DNA from: Phenylobacterium sp.
Lineage (GTDB): Bacteria; Pseudomonadota; Alphaproteobacteria; Caulobacterales; Caulobacteraceae
Direction: 5' to 3'
DNA length: 64,000 nt
NCBI RefSeq assembly: GCF_016124325.1
Contig: NZ_WGNY01000007.1
Span: 1-64,000, forward strand
How positions within the stretch are numbered: position 1 is the stretch's first letter; every line of letters starts with the position of its first letter. The notes under the pieces were generated by a model. That model was given only the letters and a program-made list of their open reading frames with translations, had not been told where the DNA came from and searched no databases. Of this stretch, positions 25,780-37,836 are shown piece by piece. Position numbers and translations under genes: made by a program.

Positions 25780-28700
25780 CCCGCTACGCCGAGCTGCAGG
25801 CCACGACCAACTTCGCCTTCCTGCGCGGGGCCTCGCACCCGCACGAGCTGGTGGCGACGGCGGCGGCGCTGGGGATCGAGGCGATCGGGATCTGCGATCG
25901 CAACAGCCTGGCCGGGGTGGTGCGCGCCTGGTCCGAGATGCGTCGGCTGAACGAGGGCGGGCGCCCGATCCGCGCGCTCACCGGCTGCCGCCTCGACTTC
26001 GCCGACGGGACCCCCAGCCTGCTGGTCTATCCCTCCGACCGCGAGGCCTACGGCCGGCTCACCCGGCTGCTCACCGCCGGCCAGCTCCGCGCCGAGAAGG
26101 GCGCGTGCGAGCTGCATTGGGAGGACTTCCTGGCCCATGCCGAGGGCCAGCTCGCCCTGGTGGTTCCGCCCGAGCGGCTGGACGCGGCGTTCGAACACGA
26201 CCTGAAGCGGATCGTCGGCGACCTGCCCGACGCCTGGCTCGCGGCCTCGCGCGGCTATGGCGCGCGCGACCTGAAGCGGCTCTCGCATCTGGCCGCCCTG
26301 GCCGAGGCGGCCGGCGCGCCGATGGTCGCCACCGGCGACGTGCTCTACCACGGCCCCGAGCGGCGGCCCCTGCAGGACGTGCTGACCTGCATCCGCGAGG
26401 GCTGCACGATCCACGAGGCGGGCCTGCGGCTCGCCGCCAACGCCGAGCGGCACCTCAAGGGCCCCGACGAGATGGCCCGCCTGTTCGCCCGCTTTCCCGG
26501 AGCCGTGGAGCGCAGCGCCGAGATCGCCGGACGGATCGGCTTCGACCTCTCCCAGCTGCGCTACGAATATCCCGACGAGCCGGTGCCGCCGGGCAAGACC
26601 GCCATCCAGCACCTACGCGACCTGGCCTGGGCCGGCGCCGAGTGGCGCTATCCCGGCGGCGTCCCCGACAAGGTGAGGAAGCTGGTCCGGCACGAGCTGG
26701 ACCTGATCGAGAAGCTCGACTTCCCCAACTACTTCCTGACCGTCCACGACATCGTCCGCTGGGCGCGCGAGCAGGACATCCTCTGCCAGGGGCGCGGCTC
26801 GGCGGCCAATTCCTGCGTCTGCTTCTGCCTGGGGATCACCTCGGTCGACCCCACCAAGCCCGACCAGGACCTGCTGTTCTCGCGTTTCATCTCGGAGAAC
26901 CGGGGCGAGCCGCCCGATATCGACGTCGACTTCGAGCACGAGCGGCGCGAGGAGGTGATGCAGTACGTCTACCGCCGCTATGGCCGCCACCGCGCCGCCA
27001 TCGTGGCGACCGTCATCCACTACCGCCCGCGCATGGCGATCCGCCAGGTGGGCAAGGCGCTGGGCCTGACCGAGGACATCACCGCCGCCCTGGCCAACAC
27101 CGTCTGGGGCAGCTACGGCGACGGGGTCCCCGACGAGCATATCCGCCAGGCCGGGCTGGACCCCGACGCCCCCGAGATCCGCCGCGCCACGGCGCTGGCC
27201 CACCAGCTCCTGGGCTTCCCCCGCCACCTGTCGCAGCACGTGGGCGGCTATGTGCTGACCAAGCGGCGGCTGGACGAGACCGTGCCGATCGGCAACGCCG
27301 CGATGGAGGACCGCACCTTCATCGAATGGGACAAGGACGACATCGACGCCCTGTCGCTGATGAAGGTGGACGTGCTGGCGCTGGGCATGCTGACGGCGAT
27401 CCGCAAGGCGTTCGAGATGCTGCCGCCGCTGCCGGACGGCCGGCGCATCACCGACATCGCCCACATCCCGCAGGAGGACCCGGAGGTCTACGAGATGCTG
27501 TGCCACGCCGATTCTGTCGGCGTGTTCCAGGTGGAGAGCCGCGCGCAGATGTCGATGCTGCCAAGGCTGAAGCCCCGGAAGTTCTACGACCTGGTCATCG
27601 AGGTGGCGATCGTGCGGCCCGGGCCGATCCAGGGCGACATGGTCCACCCGTACCTCAAGCGCCGCGACGGGATCGAGCCGGTCTCCTTCCCCCGCCCGGC
27701 GCCCGAATACCCGCAGGACGAGATGGAATCGATCCTGGGGAAGACCATGGGGGTGCCGCTGTTCCAGGAGCAGGCCATGCGCGTGGCCATCGTCGGCGCC
27801 GAATTCTCCGACAACGACGCCGACGGCCTGCGCCGCTCGATGGCCACCTTCCGCAACATGGGCACGGTCGGCGAGTACGGCGTGAAGTTCGTCGAGGGCA
27901 TGATCCGGCGCGGCTACGATCGCGAATTCGCCGAGCGCTGCTTCAAGCAGATCGAGGGCTTCGGCTCGTACGGCTTCCCGGAGAGCCACGCGATCAGCTT
28001 CGCGCTGCTGGTCTACGCCTCGGCCTGGATCAAGCGCCACCACCCCGACGCCTTCTGCGCGGCGCTCCTCAACAGCCAGCCGATGGGCTTCTACCAGCCG
28101 GCCCAGCTGGTCCGCGACGCGCGCGAACACGGGGTGGAGGTGCGCCCGCCCGACGTCATGGCCAGCGACTGGGACTGCACGCTGGAGGAATGCTCCTCCC
28201 CCGAAGGGAACGCTTCGGGGGAGGGGGACCGCGAAGCGGTGGAGGGGGCGCAAGGCGATCTGCTTCCATCGGGCTCGATGCCCCCTCCGTCTCGTCGCGT
28301 GCCGCGCCGAGCCACCTCCCCCGTCGCCTCCGCGACGAGGGAGGAGCGAGCGCACCCTCTCCGCGCCGTCCGCCTGGGCCTGCGACAGGTGAAGGGGCTC
28401 AAGGAAGCCGACGGCGTGGCGCTGGCGAAGGCCCGCGAGGCCGGGGCGCGGACGGTGGAGGACTTCGCTCGTCGCAGCGGCGTGTCGCGCCGGGCGCTGG
28501 AGCTGCTGGCCGAGGCCGACGCCTTCCGCGGGATCGGGCTCGACCGCCGCGCGGCGCTGTGGGCGGTGAAGGGATTGGCCGGCGAATGGCGCGCCGAGCG
28601 CGACGCCCCGCTGCTGCTGCGCCAGAACCTCCAGGAGGTCCAGGTCGAGCTGCCGCTGATGAACCTGCCGCAGCATGTGGTGGAGGACTATCGCACCACC

Positions 28701-29129
28701 AGCCTGTCGCTGAAGGCCCACCCTGTCGGCTTCTTCCGCGAAGACCTGGCGCGGGCGAAGGTTTTCCCCTGCATGGCGCTGCGCACCGCGCGCGACCGCC
28801 GCCGGCTTTCGGTGGGCGGGCTGGTGCTGGTGCGCCAGCGGCCGGGCACCGCCAAGGGCGTGGTGTTCATGACCCTGGAGGACGAGACGGGCGTCGCCAA
28901 CATCGTCGTCTGGCGCGACGCCTTCGAAGCCAACCGCCGCCTCGTGATGACCTCGTCCTTCGTGGTGGTCCACGGCCAGGTCCAGCGCGAGGGCGAGGTG
29001 ATCCACCTGGTGGCCGAACGCTTCACCGACCTGTCCGGCCGGCTCTCCGAGCTGCGCGACGACGAAGGCGCGATCACCGCGCGCACCAAGGTCCAGGGCG
29101 GCCTGATCCGCAGCCGCGACTTCCACTGA
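25776..29129 (+). CDS. dnaE2: error-prone DNA polymerase DnaE2 with in-frame repeat insertion
   Basis: A C-family polymerase for translesion synthesis, 1117 aa. An N-terminal PHP domain ([37 protein letters not shown]) precedes the polymerase core, with [17 protein letters not shown] and catalytic Asp in [16 protein letters not shown] near residue 385, then [21 protein letters not shown]. After the palm and fingers come HhH repeats and an OB fold ([20 protein letters not shown]). About 50 residues between DWDCTLEE and [16 protein letters not shown] are encoded by a palindromic repeat and are absent from the normal family pattern. Coupled to the VOC gene; SOS-controlled with imuA-imuB. Confidence 0.95.
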   Translation: MTRYAELQATTNFAFLRGASHPHELVATAAALGIEAIGICDRNSLAGVVRAWSEMRRLNEGGRPIRALTGCRLDFADGTPSLLVYPSDREAYGRLTRLLTAGQLRAEKGACELHWEDFLAHAEGQLALVVPPERLDAAFEHDLKRIVGDLPDAWLAASRGYGARDLKRLSHLAALAEAAGAPMVATGDVLYHGPERRPLQDVLTCIREGCTIHEAGLRLAANAERHLKGPDEMARLFARFPGAVERSAEIAGRIGFDLSQLRYEYPDEPVPPGKTAIQHLRDLAWAGAEWRYPGGVPDKVRKLVRHELDLIEKLDFPNYFLTVHDIVRWAREQDILCQGRGSAANSCVCFCLGITSVDPTKPDQDLLFSRFISENRGEPPDIDVDFEHERREEVMQYVYRRYGRHRAAIVATVIHYRPRMAIRQVGKALGLTEDITAALANTVWGSYGDGVPDEHIRQAGLDPDAPEIRRATALAHQLLGFPRHLSQHVGGYVLTKRRLDETVPIGNAAMEDRTFIEWDKDDIDALSLMKVDVLALGMLTAIRKAFEMLPPLPDGRRITDIAHIPQEDPEVYEMLCHADSVGVFQVESRAQMSMLPRLKPRKFYDLVIEVAIVRPGPIQGDMVHPYLKRRDGIEPVSFPRPAPEYPQDEMESILGKTMGVPLFQEQAMRVAIVGAEFSDNDADGLRRSMATFRNMGTVGEYGVKFVEGMIRRGYDREFAERCFKQIEGFGSYGFPESHAISFALLVYASAWIKRHHPDAFCAALLNSQPMGFYQPAQLVRDAREHGVEVRPPDVMASDWDCTLEECSSPEGNASGEGDREAVEGAQGDLLPSGSMPPPSRRVPRRATSPVASATREERAHPLRAVRLGLRQVKGLKEADGVALAKAREAGARTVEDFARRSGVSRRALELLAEADAFRGIGLDRRAALWAVKGLAGEWRAERDAPLLLRQNLQEVQVELPLMNLPQHVVEDYRTTSLSLKAHPVGFFREDLARAKVFPCMALRTARDRRRLSVGGLVLVRQRPGTAKGVVFMTLEDETGVANIVVWRDAFEANRRLVMTSSFVVVHGQVQREGEVIHLVAERFTDLSGRLSELRDDEGAITARTKVQGGLIRSRDFH
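28192..28347. repeat. two-unit palindromic repeat inserted in dnaE2
   Basis: Inverted unit A (28192-28249, GCTCCTCCCCCG...GGGGGAGGGGGACCGC-GAA-GCGGTGGAGGGGGC) is followed by unit B (28280-28347, GCCCCCTCCGTC...GCCACCTCCCCCG...GGGAGGAGC). The outer ends GCTCCTCCC/GGGAGGAGC pair. The element is 156 bases, exactly 52 codons, and is read through without a stop. The unit order is inside-out compared with the copy in imuB. Confidence 0.88.
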
Positions 29130-29232
29130 TTGACCGAAAAAGCGGTATGGTCCTAAGGTCCGCGCCAAGGGGAGCGGCGGGGCCAGACGCGCATCCCCAG
29201 CGTGCCGCAAGCCTGGCCTGGAGGACGTCGCC

Positions 29233-30879
29233 ATGGCCGAGAAGGGCTCCCTTTCCGCCGACCGCCGCACCGTGATCGCCGCCGCCGGCGCGCTGGCCGC
29301 CGCGGCAGCCGCCCCGAAGGCCCTGGCGCAGGAGCGCCCGGTCAGCGGGCTCGCCACCGGCGCCGGCGCCAGCAAGCTGTTCGCCGCCACCGAGATTGCG
29401 TCGGGCAAGGTGATGGGCATCGCCAACGGCCCGATCTGGGAGTTCCGCGGCATCCCCTACGGCGCGCCGACCGGCGGCAAGAACCGCTACATGCCGCCCA
29501 AGCCGCCGGCGCCGTGGCGGGGCGTGCGCGAATGTTTCGCCTTCGGCCAGGTCTGCCCTCAGGTGCAGGCCGACATCCGCGGCGAGTACGGCCAGCTGAT
29601 CCAGTGGGACCGGCAGGTCGGCGGCATGGGCGAGGACTGCCTGGTCCTGAACGTCTGGACGCCCAAGCTGGACCGCGGTGCGAAGAAGCCGGTGTTCGTC
29701 TCGTTCCACGGGGGTGGCTTTGCGACGGGATCGGGCAATGCGCCGGGCTTCGACGGCAAGAACCTCGCCTACTACGCCGACGCCGTGGTGGTGACGATCA
29801 ACCACCGCCTGGCCGCCTACGGCTATGCGGGCCTGCACGAGGCCGGCGCGCCGGACGCCTTCAGGTACGCCGGGGTGTGCGGCGCGCTCGACATGGTGGC
29901 CTCCCTGGAATGGGTGAAGGCCAATATCGAGGCGTTCGGGGGCGATCCAGGCGCGGTGATGATCTTCGGCCAATCGGGCGGCGGGGCGAAGACCTCGACC
30001 GTGCTGGCCATGCCGCCAGCCAAGGGCCTGTTCCACCGCGCGGGCGTTCAGTCGGGCTCGGCCGTTCGCCTGGCGACGCCGGAAGCCGGCGCGGCCATGG
30101 CCGAGAAGCTGCTCAAGCAGCTCGGCCTGACGCCGAAGACCGCCGGCGACATCCAGAAGAAGACCTGGCGGGAAATCCTCGAGGCCCAGACGGTCGCCGG
30201 CGCCAACTTCGCGCCGGTGATCGGGACCGACGCCCTGCCGCACCATCCCTTCGATCCGAAGGCGCCCGAAGAGTCGCACGACGTGCCCATGATCGTCTCG
30301 ACGACGCTGGAGGACGCCGCCCTGTCGCTGACCAACTTCGATCTCACCGAGGCGGGGCTGGTCGAGCTGCTCGACAAGCGGTTCAAGGGCCAGGGCAAGG
30401 AGATCGCCGCGCTCTACCGGCGCTACGATCCGATCGCTACGCCGTTCCTGATCCAGGCCCAGGTGTTCACCGACTCCGGCTTCCGGCGCGGCGCGTTCCT
30501 CCAGGCGACGCGCAAGGCGGCGGCCGGCGGGGCCCCCGTCTACATGTACCAGTGGAACTGGCGCACGCCGGCCTACGACGGCAAGTTCGGCGCGGTGCAC
30601 GGCATCGACGTCTCGGCCAGCTTCCACTCGTACCGCGACGCGTTCTTCGCCGGCTCGACGTCGGGCAAGCGGATGGCCGACCGGCTGGCCTCGGCCTGGA
30701 GCGCCTTCGTGCGGACCGGCGACCCCAACAATCCGCACCTGCCGCCGTGGAGCCCCTACGACGACGCCGGGCGGGCGGTGATGATCTTCGACGAGGACAC
30801 CCACCAGGAGCTCAGTCCGCGCGCCGAGATCCGCGCCTATTGGGACGCGCATGCGCCCTCCGGCGGGCCGTTCGGCTAG
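29233..30879 (+). CDS. type-B carboxylesterase with GQSGG nucleophile elbow, probable Tat substrate
   Basis: A 548-aa alpha/beta hydrolase. The N-terminus ADRRTVIAAAGALAAAAAAPKALA looks like a twin-arginine signal, suggesting folded export. Family blocks are FRGIPYGAPTGGKNRYMPP, GEDCLVLNVWTP, VFVSFHGGGFATGSG, and IFGQSGGGAKTSTVL, where the usual GESAG elbow is GQSGG. A likely catalytic His is in AVHGIDVSASFH. It starts with GGAGG upstream. Together with the neighbours at 14.8 and 32.3 kb it makes three paralogues of the family; sequence differences show it is not a recent duplicate. Substrate unknown. Confidence 0.92.
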   Translation: MAEKGSLSADRRTVIAAAGALAAAAAAPKALAQERPVSGLATGAGASKLFAATEIASGKVMGIANGPIWEFRGIPYGAPTGGKNRYMPPKPPAPWRGVRECFAFGQVCPQVQADIRGEYGQLIQWDRQVGGMGEDCLVLNVWTPKLDRGAKKPVFVSFHGGGFATGSGNAPGFDGKNLAYYADAVVVTINHRLAAYGYAGLHEAGAPDAFRYAGVCGALDMVASLEWVKANIEAFGGDPGAVMIFGQSGGGAKTSTVLAMPPAKGLFHRAGVQSGSAVRLATPEAGAAMAEKLLKQLGLTPKTAGDIQKKTWREILEAQTVAGANFAPVIGTDALPHHPFDPKAPEESHDVPMIVSTTLEDAALSLTNFDLTEAGLVELLDKRFKGQGKEIAALYRRYDPIATPFLIQAQVFTDSGFRRGAFLQATRKAAAGGAPVYMYQWNWRTPAYDGKFGAVHGIDVSASFHSYRDAFFAGSTSGKRMADRLASAWSAFVRTGDPNNPHLPPWSPYDDAGRAVMIFDEDTHQELSPRAEIRAYWDAHAPSGGPFG

Positions 30880-30965
30880 AACGCCGTTCCATCAACTTGA
30901 CGTCCTTGGCGTCTGATGTCGGAGTCCGCCCTCCCGGCGCGTCTTGAAGGGGGAGGAACCTCATC

Positions 30966-32084
30966 ATGTCAGACGCCATCAGACTGCTCGTTGGGACCCG
31001 AAAGGGCGCCTGGACCCTGGAAAGCGACGCGGCGCGGGCGAGCTGGCGTGTCGAGGGGCCCCTGTTCCTGGGCCAGATCATCAACCACTTCGTCCGCGAT
31101 CCGCGCGACGCCAGGACGCTGCTGATGGCGGCGTCGACGGGACACCTGGGTCCGACGATCCTGCGCTCGACCGACGACGGCAAGACCTGGGCCGAGGCGA
31201 GCCGGCCGCCGGCGTTTCCCAAGGGCGATCCCCATGGCCGCTCCGTCGACCACTCGTTCTGGCTGGAGCCCGGCCACCCCGACGAACCGGGCGTCTGGTG
31301 GGCGGGCGTCTCACCGCCGGCCCTGTTCCGCAGCGCCGACGGCGGCGACACCTGGGAGAGCGTAGAGGGCCTGAACCTGCATCCCAAGGCCATGGACTGG
31401 TTCCCGCCCGAAGGCGGCACGCCCGACGGCGCGATCCTCAATCAGGTGATCATCGACCCCCGCGACGCGCGCCACATGTATCTGGCCACCTGCTCGGCCG
31501 GCGTGCTCGAGACCACCGACCAGGGCGCGACCTGGCGGCCGCTGAACCAGAACGTCCGCTGCGACTTCTTCCCCGACCCCTATCCGGAATACGGCCAGGA
31601 CAGCCATTTCGTGGCGCTCGCCCCCACCGACCCCGACCGGCTCTGGCAGCAGAACCACTGCGGGATCTACCGGCTCGATCGGCCCGGCGAGCGGTGGGAA
31701 CGGATCGGCGAGGCCATGCCGAAGGAGGTCGGCGACATCGGCTTCACCATCGTGCCCCACGCGCGCGACCGCGACACCGCCTGGGTCTGGCCCATGGACG
31801 GCACGGAGGTCTGGCCGCGAGTGAGCCCGGGCGGGCGGCCCGCCGCCTACCGAACCCGCGACGGCGGCGCTTCGTGGGAGCGGCAGGACAAGGGCTTCCC
31901 CGCCGTGCAGGGCTGGTTCACCGTCAAGCGCCAGGCGTTCTGCGCCGATGCGCGCGACCCCATGGGCCTCTATATCGGCACCACCGGCGGCGAGGTGTGG
32001 ATGACCGGCGACGAAGGCGGGAACTGGCGGCAGATCTGCGCCCACCTGCCCGAGATCTATTCGGTGACGGCCACGCCCGCATGA
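30966..32084 (+). CDS. BNR/Asp-box beta-propeller protein
   Basis: A 372-aa sialidase-fold propeller. Five Asp-box motifs (S/T-x-D-x-G-x-x-W) are spaced along it: RSTDDGKTW, RSADGGDTW, ETTDQGATW, RTRDGGASW and MTGDEGGNW. There is no signal peptide, so it is probably cytoplasmic, and no sialidase catalytic arginine triad is evident. It opens LLVGTRKGAWTLESD. The stop overlaps the start of the MoaD-like gene (ATGA). Annotation as a glycosyl hydrolase would rest on fold only. Confidence 0.88.
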   Translation: MSDAIRLLVGTRKGAWTLESDAARASWRVEGPLFLGQIINHFVRDPRDARTLLMAASTGHLGPTILRSTDDGKTWAEASRPPAFPKGDPHGRSVDHSFWLEPGHPDEPGVWWAGVSPPALFRSADGGDTWESVEGLNLHPKAMDWFPPEGGTPDGAILNQVIIDPRDARHMYLATCSAGVLETTDQGATWRPLNQNVRCDFFPDPYPEYGQDSHFVALAPTDPDRLWQQNHCGIYRLDRPGERWERIGEAMPKEVGDIGFTIVPHARDRDTAWVWPMDGTEVWPRVSPGGRPAAYRTRDGGASWERQDKGFPAVQGWFTVKRQAFCADARDPMGLYIGTTGGEVWMTGDEGGNWRQICAHLPEIYSVTATPA

Positions 32085-32344
32085 TCCGCGTGTCGATCCC
32101 CTCGCAGCTGATCGCCTACACCGACGGCGCCACCCGGGTGGAAGCCGACGGCGCGACCGTGGCGGCCGTGCTCGACGACCTGGACCGGCGCTTTCCGGGC
32201 CTGAAGTTCCGCGTGATCGACGAGCAGGACCGCATCCGCCGCCACATGCGCATCTTCGTCGGCCAGGACGAAGCCAGGCGCGTGGACGTACCAGTCCGTA
32301 ACGGCGGCGAGGTCCTGATCTTCGGCGCGCTCAGCGGCGGCTGA
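32081..32344 (+). CDS. MoaD/ThiS-like ubiquitin-fold protein
   Basis: An 87-aa beta-grasp protein, start ATG overlapping the propeller stop. The fold pattern IRVSIPSQLIAYTDGATRVE, VAAVLDDLDRRFPGLKFRVID and VPVRNGGEVLIFGALSGG ends in the diglycine needed for adenylation and thiocarboxylation in MoaD, ThiS and similar sulfur carriers. No moaE, thiG or other partner enzyme is in this window. Tight pairing with a BNR propeller suggests a dedicated carrier role not covered by the standard MoaD name. Confidence 0.88.
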   Translation: MIRVSIPSQLIAYTDGATRVEADGATVAAVLDDLDRRFPGLKFRVIDEQDRIRRHMRIFVGQDEARRVDVPVRNGGEVLIFGALSGG

Positions 32345-32347
32345 CGC

Positions 32348-33880
<1,533 letters not shown>

Positions 33881-34025
33881 GACGTTTCCCCAGAGCCGAT
33901 TTTTCGAAGTTCCGGTCCAATTAGACAGCGGCTGTTTCGCCAATGTGTCCGGAATGCGCGACGGACCTTGCCCCCTGGCGCGGGGCGCGCCTAGCCTCCT
34001 CGCGCAACCTGGGAGAGGCGACACG

Positions 34026-34397
34026 ATGCGCAGACGGACAGCGATGATCGGAGCGGGCGTCGCGGCGCTCGCCCTGGCGGCGGGCGCAGCTTGGGCGGCC
34101 GATGCGCCCGCCTATGTGGTCAACGAGATCAACGTGACCGACGCGGCGAAGTTCGGGACTTACGTCGCCCAGGTGCCGGCCACCTTCGCGCCGTTCGGCG
34201 GCGAGTATGTGATCCGCGGCGGCGCGCCCGAGGCGGTGCACGGCGGGGAGCCGCCGCAGCGGCTGGTGGTGCTGAAGTTCCCCAGCCGGGAGAAGGCCCG
34301 CGCCTGGCGCGCCTCGCCCGCCTATCAGGCGATCCTGCCGATCCGGGAGGCCTCGTCCACCAGCCGGGTCTACATCGTCGACGGCTACGTCCCTTAG
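34026..34397 (+). CDS. exported DUF1330 protein
   Basis: A 123-aa protein. The signal peptide MRRRTAMIGAGVAALALAAGAAWA is preceded by GGGAGAGG. The mature domain is the ferredoxin-like DUF1330 fold: YVVNEINVTDAAKFGTYVAQVPAT, FGGEYVIRGG, QRLVVLKFPSREKARAWRASPAYQAI. DUF1330 proteins are dimeric alpha-beta barrels of unknown activity, usually cytoplasmic; the signal peptide is less usual. It overlaps the convergent small membrane gene by four bases (TTAG). Confidence 0.88.
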   Translation: MRRRTAMIGAGVAALALAAGAAWAADAPAYVVNEINVTDAAKFGTYVAQVPATFAPFGGEYVIRGGAPEAVHGGEPPQRLVVLKFPSREKARAWRASPAYQAILPIREASSTSRVYIVDGYVP

Positions 34398-34585
34398 GAG
34401 TGGGCGGCGGGGACGTGCGGCGCGGTGGCCATCTTCTGCGCGCCGGCCGCGTCGGCGGGCTGGCCGGATTCCACCGTGTGGATCACCCCGAACACCAGGG
34501 CGACGAAGATCGCGCAGGCCACGGTCACCGGCGGGACCAGGACGAGAATGCGACCGGGCGTGGCGAGACCCTTGGGCATGGGCAT
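34394..34585 (-). CDS. small single-pass membrane protein
   Basis: A 63-aa protein starting at the ATG of MPMPKGLATPGRILVLVPP, preceded by AGGAG six bases upstream; the ORF-track GTG further up has no ribosome binding site. One transmembrane helix (VLVPPVTVACAIFVALVFGVIHTV) is followed by a short Ala/His-containing tail. No known family. It lies downstream of ligD-pol on the same strand with a 49-base gap. Confidence 0.65.
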   Translation of the reverse strand: MPMPKGLATPGRILVLVPPVTVACAIFVALVFGVIHTVESGQPADAAGAQKMATAPHVPAAHS

Positions 34586-34634
34586 GGCGGACTCCTGACG
34601 AAACACCCTCTCGACGGACGTTCCGGGGGAGGGT

Positions 34635-35543
34635 TCAGCCGCGCTTGAACGCCGCGATCGCGTCGGAAAGAGGGCGCGCGGCCTCTTCGTAGCCGGCCCA
34701 GGCCTTGGTGCGCTTCAAGCGGGCAGGGGCCGTGCGGAGGGTGAACGCCAGGGGATCGAGCCCCTGGCGGACCTGGCCCCAGGTCAGCGGGAACGAGACC
34801 GGCGCCAGGGGCCGCGCACGTGGCGACAGCGGCGCCACAGCCGTCGCCATCCGGTCGTTGCGAAGATAGTCGAGGAAGATGCGCCCCTTGCGCTTCTCCT
34901 TGGCCATGGAGACCACGTAGCGGTCGGGGTCGTCGGCGGCGATGGCGTCGCAGACCGCGCGGGCGAACCGCTTCGCCGCCGCCCAGTCGCAACCGCCGGG
35001 CACGATCGGCGTCACCACATGCAGGCCCTTGCCGCCGGTGGTCTTGCAGAAGGCGACGAGGCCGGCCGCGTCCAGCCGCGCTTTCACGGCCCGGGCGGCT
35101 TCCGCCACGCGATCGAAGGGCAAGCCTTCGTCGGGATCGAGGTCGAACACCAGGCGACCGGGAACCTCCGGCTCGCCGGGCGCGCAATTCCAGGGATGCA
35201 GTTCCAGGACCCCGATCTGGGCCAGCGCCGCCAGGGCCTCCAGGCGATCCACCTGCAGGTAGGGTTCGTCGTCGCCGGCCACCTCCACCTGGGTAATCAG
35301 GCCCGGCACGCCCCGGCCCGCATGGCGCTGGAAGAAGCGGTCGCCGCCGAGGCCCTCCGGCGCGCGGATCATCGAGCAGGGCCGGCCTCGGATATGCTCC
35401 AGCATCCACGGCCCGACGGTCTCGAAATAGCGCGCGAGATCCAGCTTGGTGATCGGCCGGCCCTCGCCGTCGTCGGGCCACAGCGGCCGGTCGGCGTGGG
35501 TGAGGCTCACGCCCATCACGGTCGGATCGTCGGCCTCCGCCAC
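34635..35543 (-). CDS. LigD polymerase (primase-polymerase) domain protein
   Basis: A 302-aa AEP-type polymerase as found in LigD for non-homologous end joining. Motifs are [27 protein letters not shown] with the two metal-binding Asp, [16 protein letters not shown], and [18 protein letters not shown] with the third Asp. It adds nucleotides at breaks. It follows the phosphoesterase gene by six bases. The ATP-dependent ligase domain that normally lies between these modules is missing, and no ku gene is in the window. Confidence 0.92.
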   Translation of the reverse strand: MAEADDPTVMGVSLTHADRPLWPDDGEGRPITKLDLARYFETVGPWMLEHIRGRPCSMIRAPEGLGGDRFFQRHAGRGVPGLITQVEVAGDDEPYLQVDRLEALAALAQIGVLELHPWNCAPGEPEVPGRLVFDLDPDEGLPFDRVAEAARAVKARLDAAGLVAFCKTTGGKGLHVVTPIVPGGCDWAAAKRFARAVCDAIAADDPDRYVVSMAKEKRKGRIFLDYLRNDRMATAVAPLSPRARPLAPVSFPLTWGQVRQGLDPLAFTLRTAPARLKRTKAWAGYEEAARPLSDAIAAFKRG

Positions 35544-35549
35544 CCTGCC

Positions 35550-36158
35550 CTACTCCGTCATGAACCGCGTGGGCGTCGGCCCTCCGCCCTCGGCGATGGC
35601 GGCCATGGTCCGGCCCGACGCCACCGAGGTCGTCTCCTCGTCCAGGATGGCCGCGCCGCCGTCGTCGACCGACCAGCCGTCATGGTGCTTGATCAGCAGC
35701 CAGTTGTCGCGTCGCTCGCCCTTGCGGCCCTTCATGCGCACCAGGACCCAGGACCCCTTCAGCCGTTCGCCGTCCAGGTCGAACTTGAGCTCGCCCGTCT
35801 TCAGCCCGTCCCGCGCGTCGCCTTCGGGCGTCCAGTAGCCGCGATCCCAGAGCATCACGGTCCCGCCGCCATATTCCCCCTGGGGGATGGTCCCTTCGAA
35901 ATCGCCGTAGTCCAGCGGATGATCCTCCACTTCGACCGCGAGACGCTTGTCGTGCGGATCGAGGGACGGGCCGCGGGTCACCGCCCAGGACTTGAAGACG
36001 CCGTCCAGTTCGAGACGCAGATCATAGTGGAGGCGGGTGGCGTCGTGCTTCTGAATCACGAACCTAAGGCGTTTCGACGCCTGCGTCTTGGCGGCGTCCT
36101 TCGGCTCGGTCGTCTTTGCGAAATCCCGCATGGACCGGTAGCGGGTGAGCGTGTCCAT
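35550..36158 (-). CDS. LigD 3'-phosphoesterase domain protein
   Basis: A 202-aa stand-alone PE domain that cleans 3' ends. The core FVIQKHDATRLHYDLRLELDGVFKSWAV has the catalytic His-Asp-His cluster, followed by RLAVEVEDHPLDYGDFEGTIPQGEYGGGTV. It ends SVASGRTMAAIAEGGGPTPTRFM, which resembles the linker that in full LigD leads into the ligase domain, and then stops. This suggests the ligase domain was lost and the ends rejoined as separate genes, or that the split form is stable in this lineage. It starts four bases after otsA. Confidence 0.92.
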   Translation of the reverse strand: MDTLTRYRSMRDFAKTTEPKDAAKTQASKRLRFVIQKHDATRLHYDLRLELDGVFKSWAVTRGPSLDPHDKRLAVEVEDHPLDYGDFEGTIPQGEYGGGTVMLWDRGYWTPEGDARDGLKTGELKFDLDGERLKGSWVLVRMKGRKGERRDNWLLIKHHDGWSVDDGGAAILDEETTSVASGRTMAAIAEGGGPTPTRFMTE

Positions 36159-36162
36159 GAGG

Positions 36163-37559
<1,397 letters not shown>

Positions 37560-37563
<4 letters not shown>

Positions 37564-37721
37564 CGCGCGGCCTCCAGCCAGTCCGGCAGTTCGTCGACGC
37601 TGGCGCCCTTCTTCCCGACGATCAACCCTTCGCCGGCCTGGGCCGGGCCTTTCGGGGCGAAGATTGCCAGCGAGCGGGCGACCGCAGGCGCTTCCAGCAA
37701 AATGAACCTCCCGGCAGGCAT
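37560..37721 (-). CDS. possible 53-aa ORF coupled to otsA
   Basis: A short ORF (MPAGRFILLEAPAVARSL...DELPDWLEAAR) whose stop TGA overlaps the otsA start. The longer ORF-track version extends antisense into zwf and is rejected. No clear ribosome binding site precedes this ATG and no family is recognised. The position is where otsB would be expected, but none of the phosphatase motifs (DxD, GDDxxD) is present. It may be a leader or a degenerate remnant. Confidence 0.35.
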
Positions 37722-37836
37722 GCCGACACAACGCAGAGGCGAGCCGTTCGATCCCCGCGCCGAAACGCGGCCCGCCCCTTGACCGCGAAGCCGCCGCGCG
37801 CTCGTCTCCCGCCTCCGCGTCGCAAGAGGAAAGCCC

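Noticed and set aside
26613-29453. 946-aa minus-strand ORF opposite dnaE2, and similar long antisense ORFs (8011-10074 plus, 12148-14064 minus, 19906-22701 minus)
   Set aside because: Low-complexity His/Gln/Arg/Gly-rich translations typical of antisense frames in GC-rich genes; the opposite strand holds recognisable families.
30966-32084. Sialidase
   Set aside because: Asp boxes show only the propeller fold; no Arg triad, no nucleophile Tyr/Glu pair and no signal peptide are evident.
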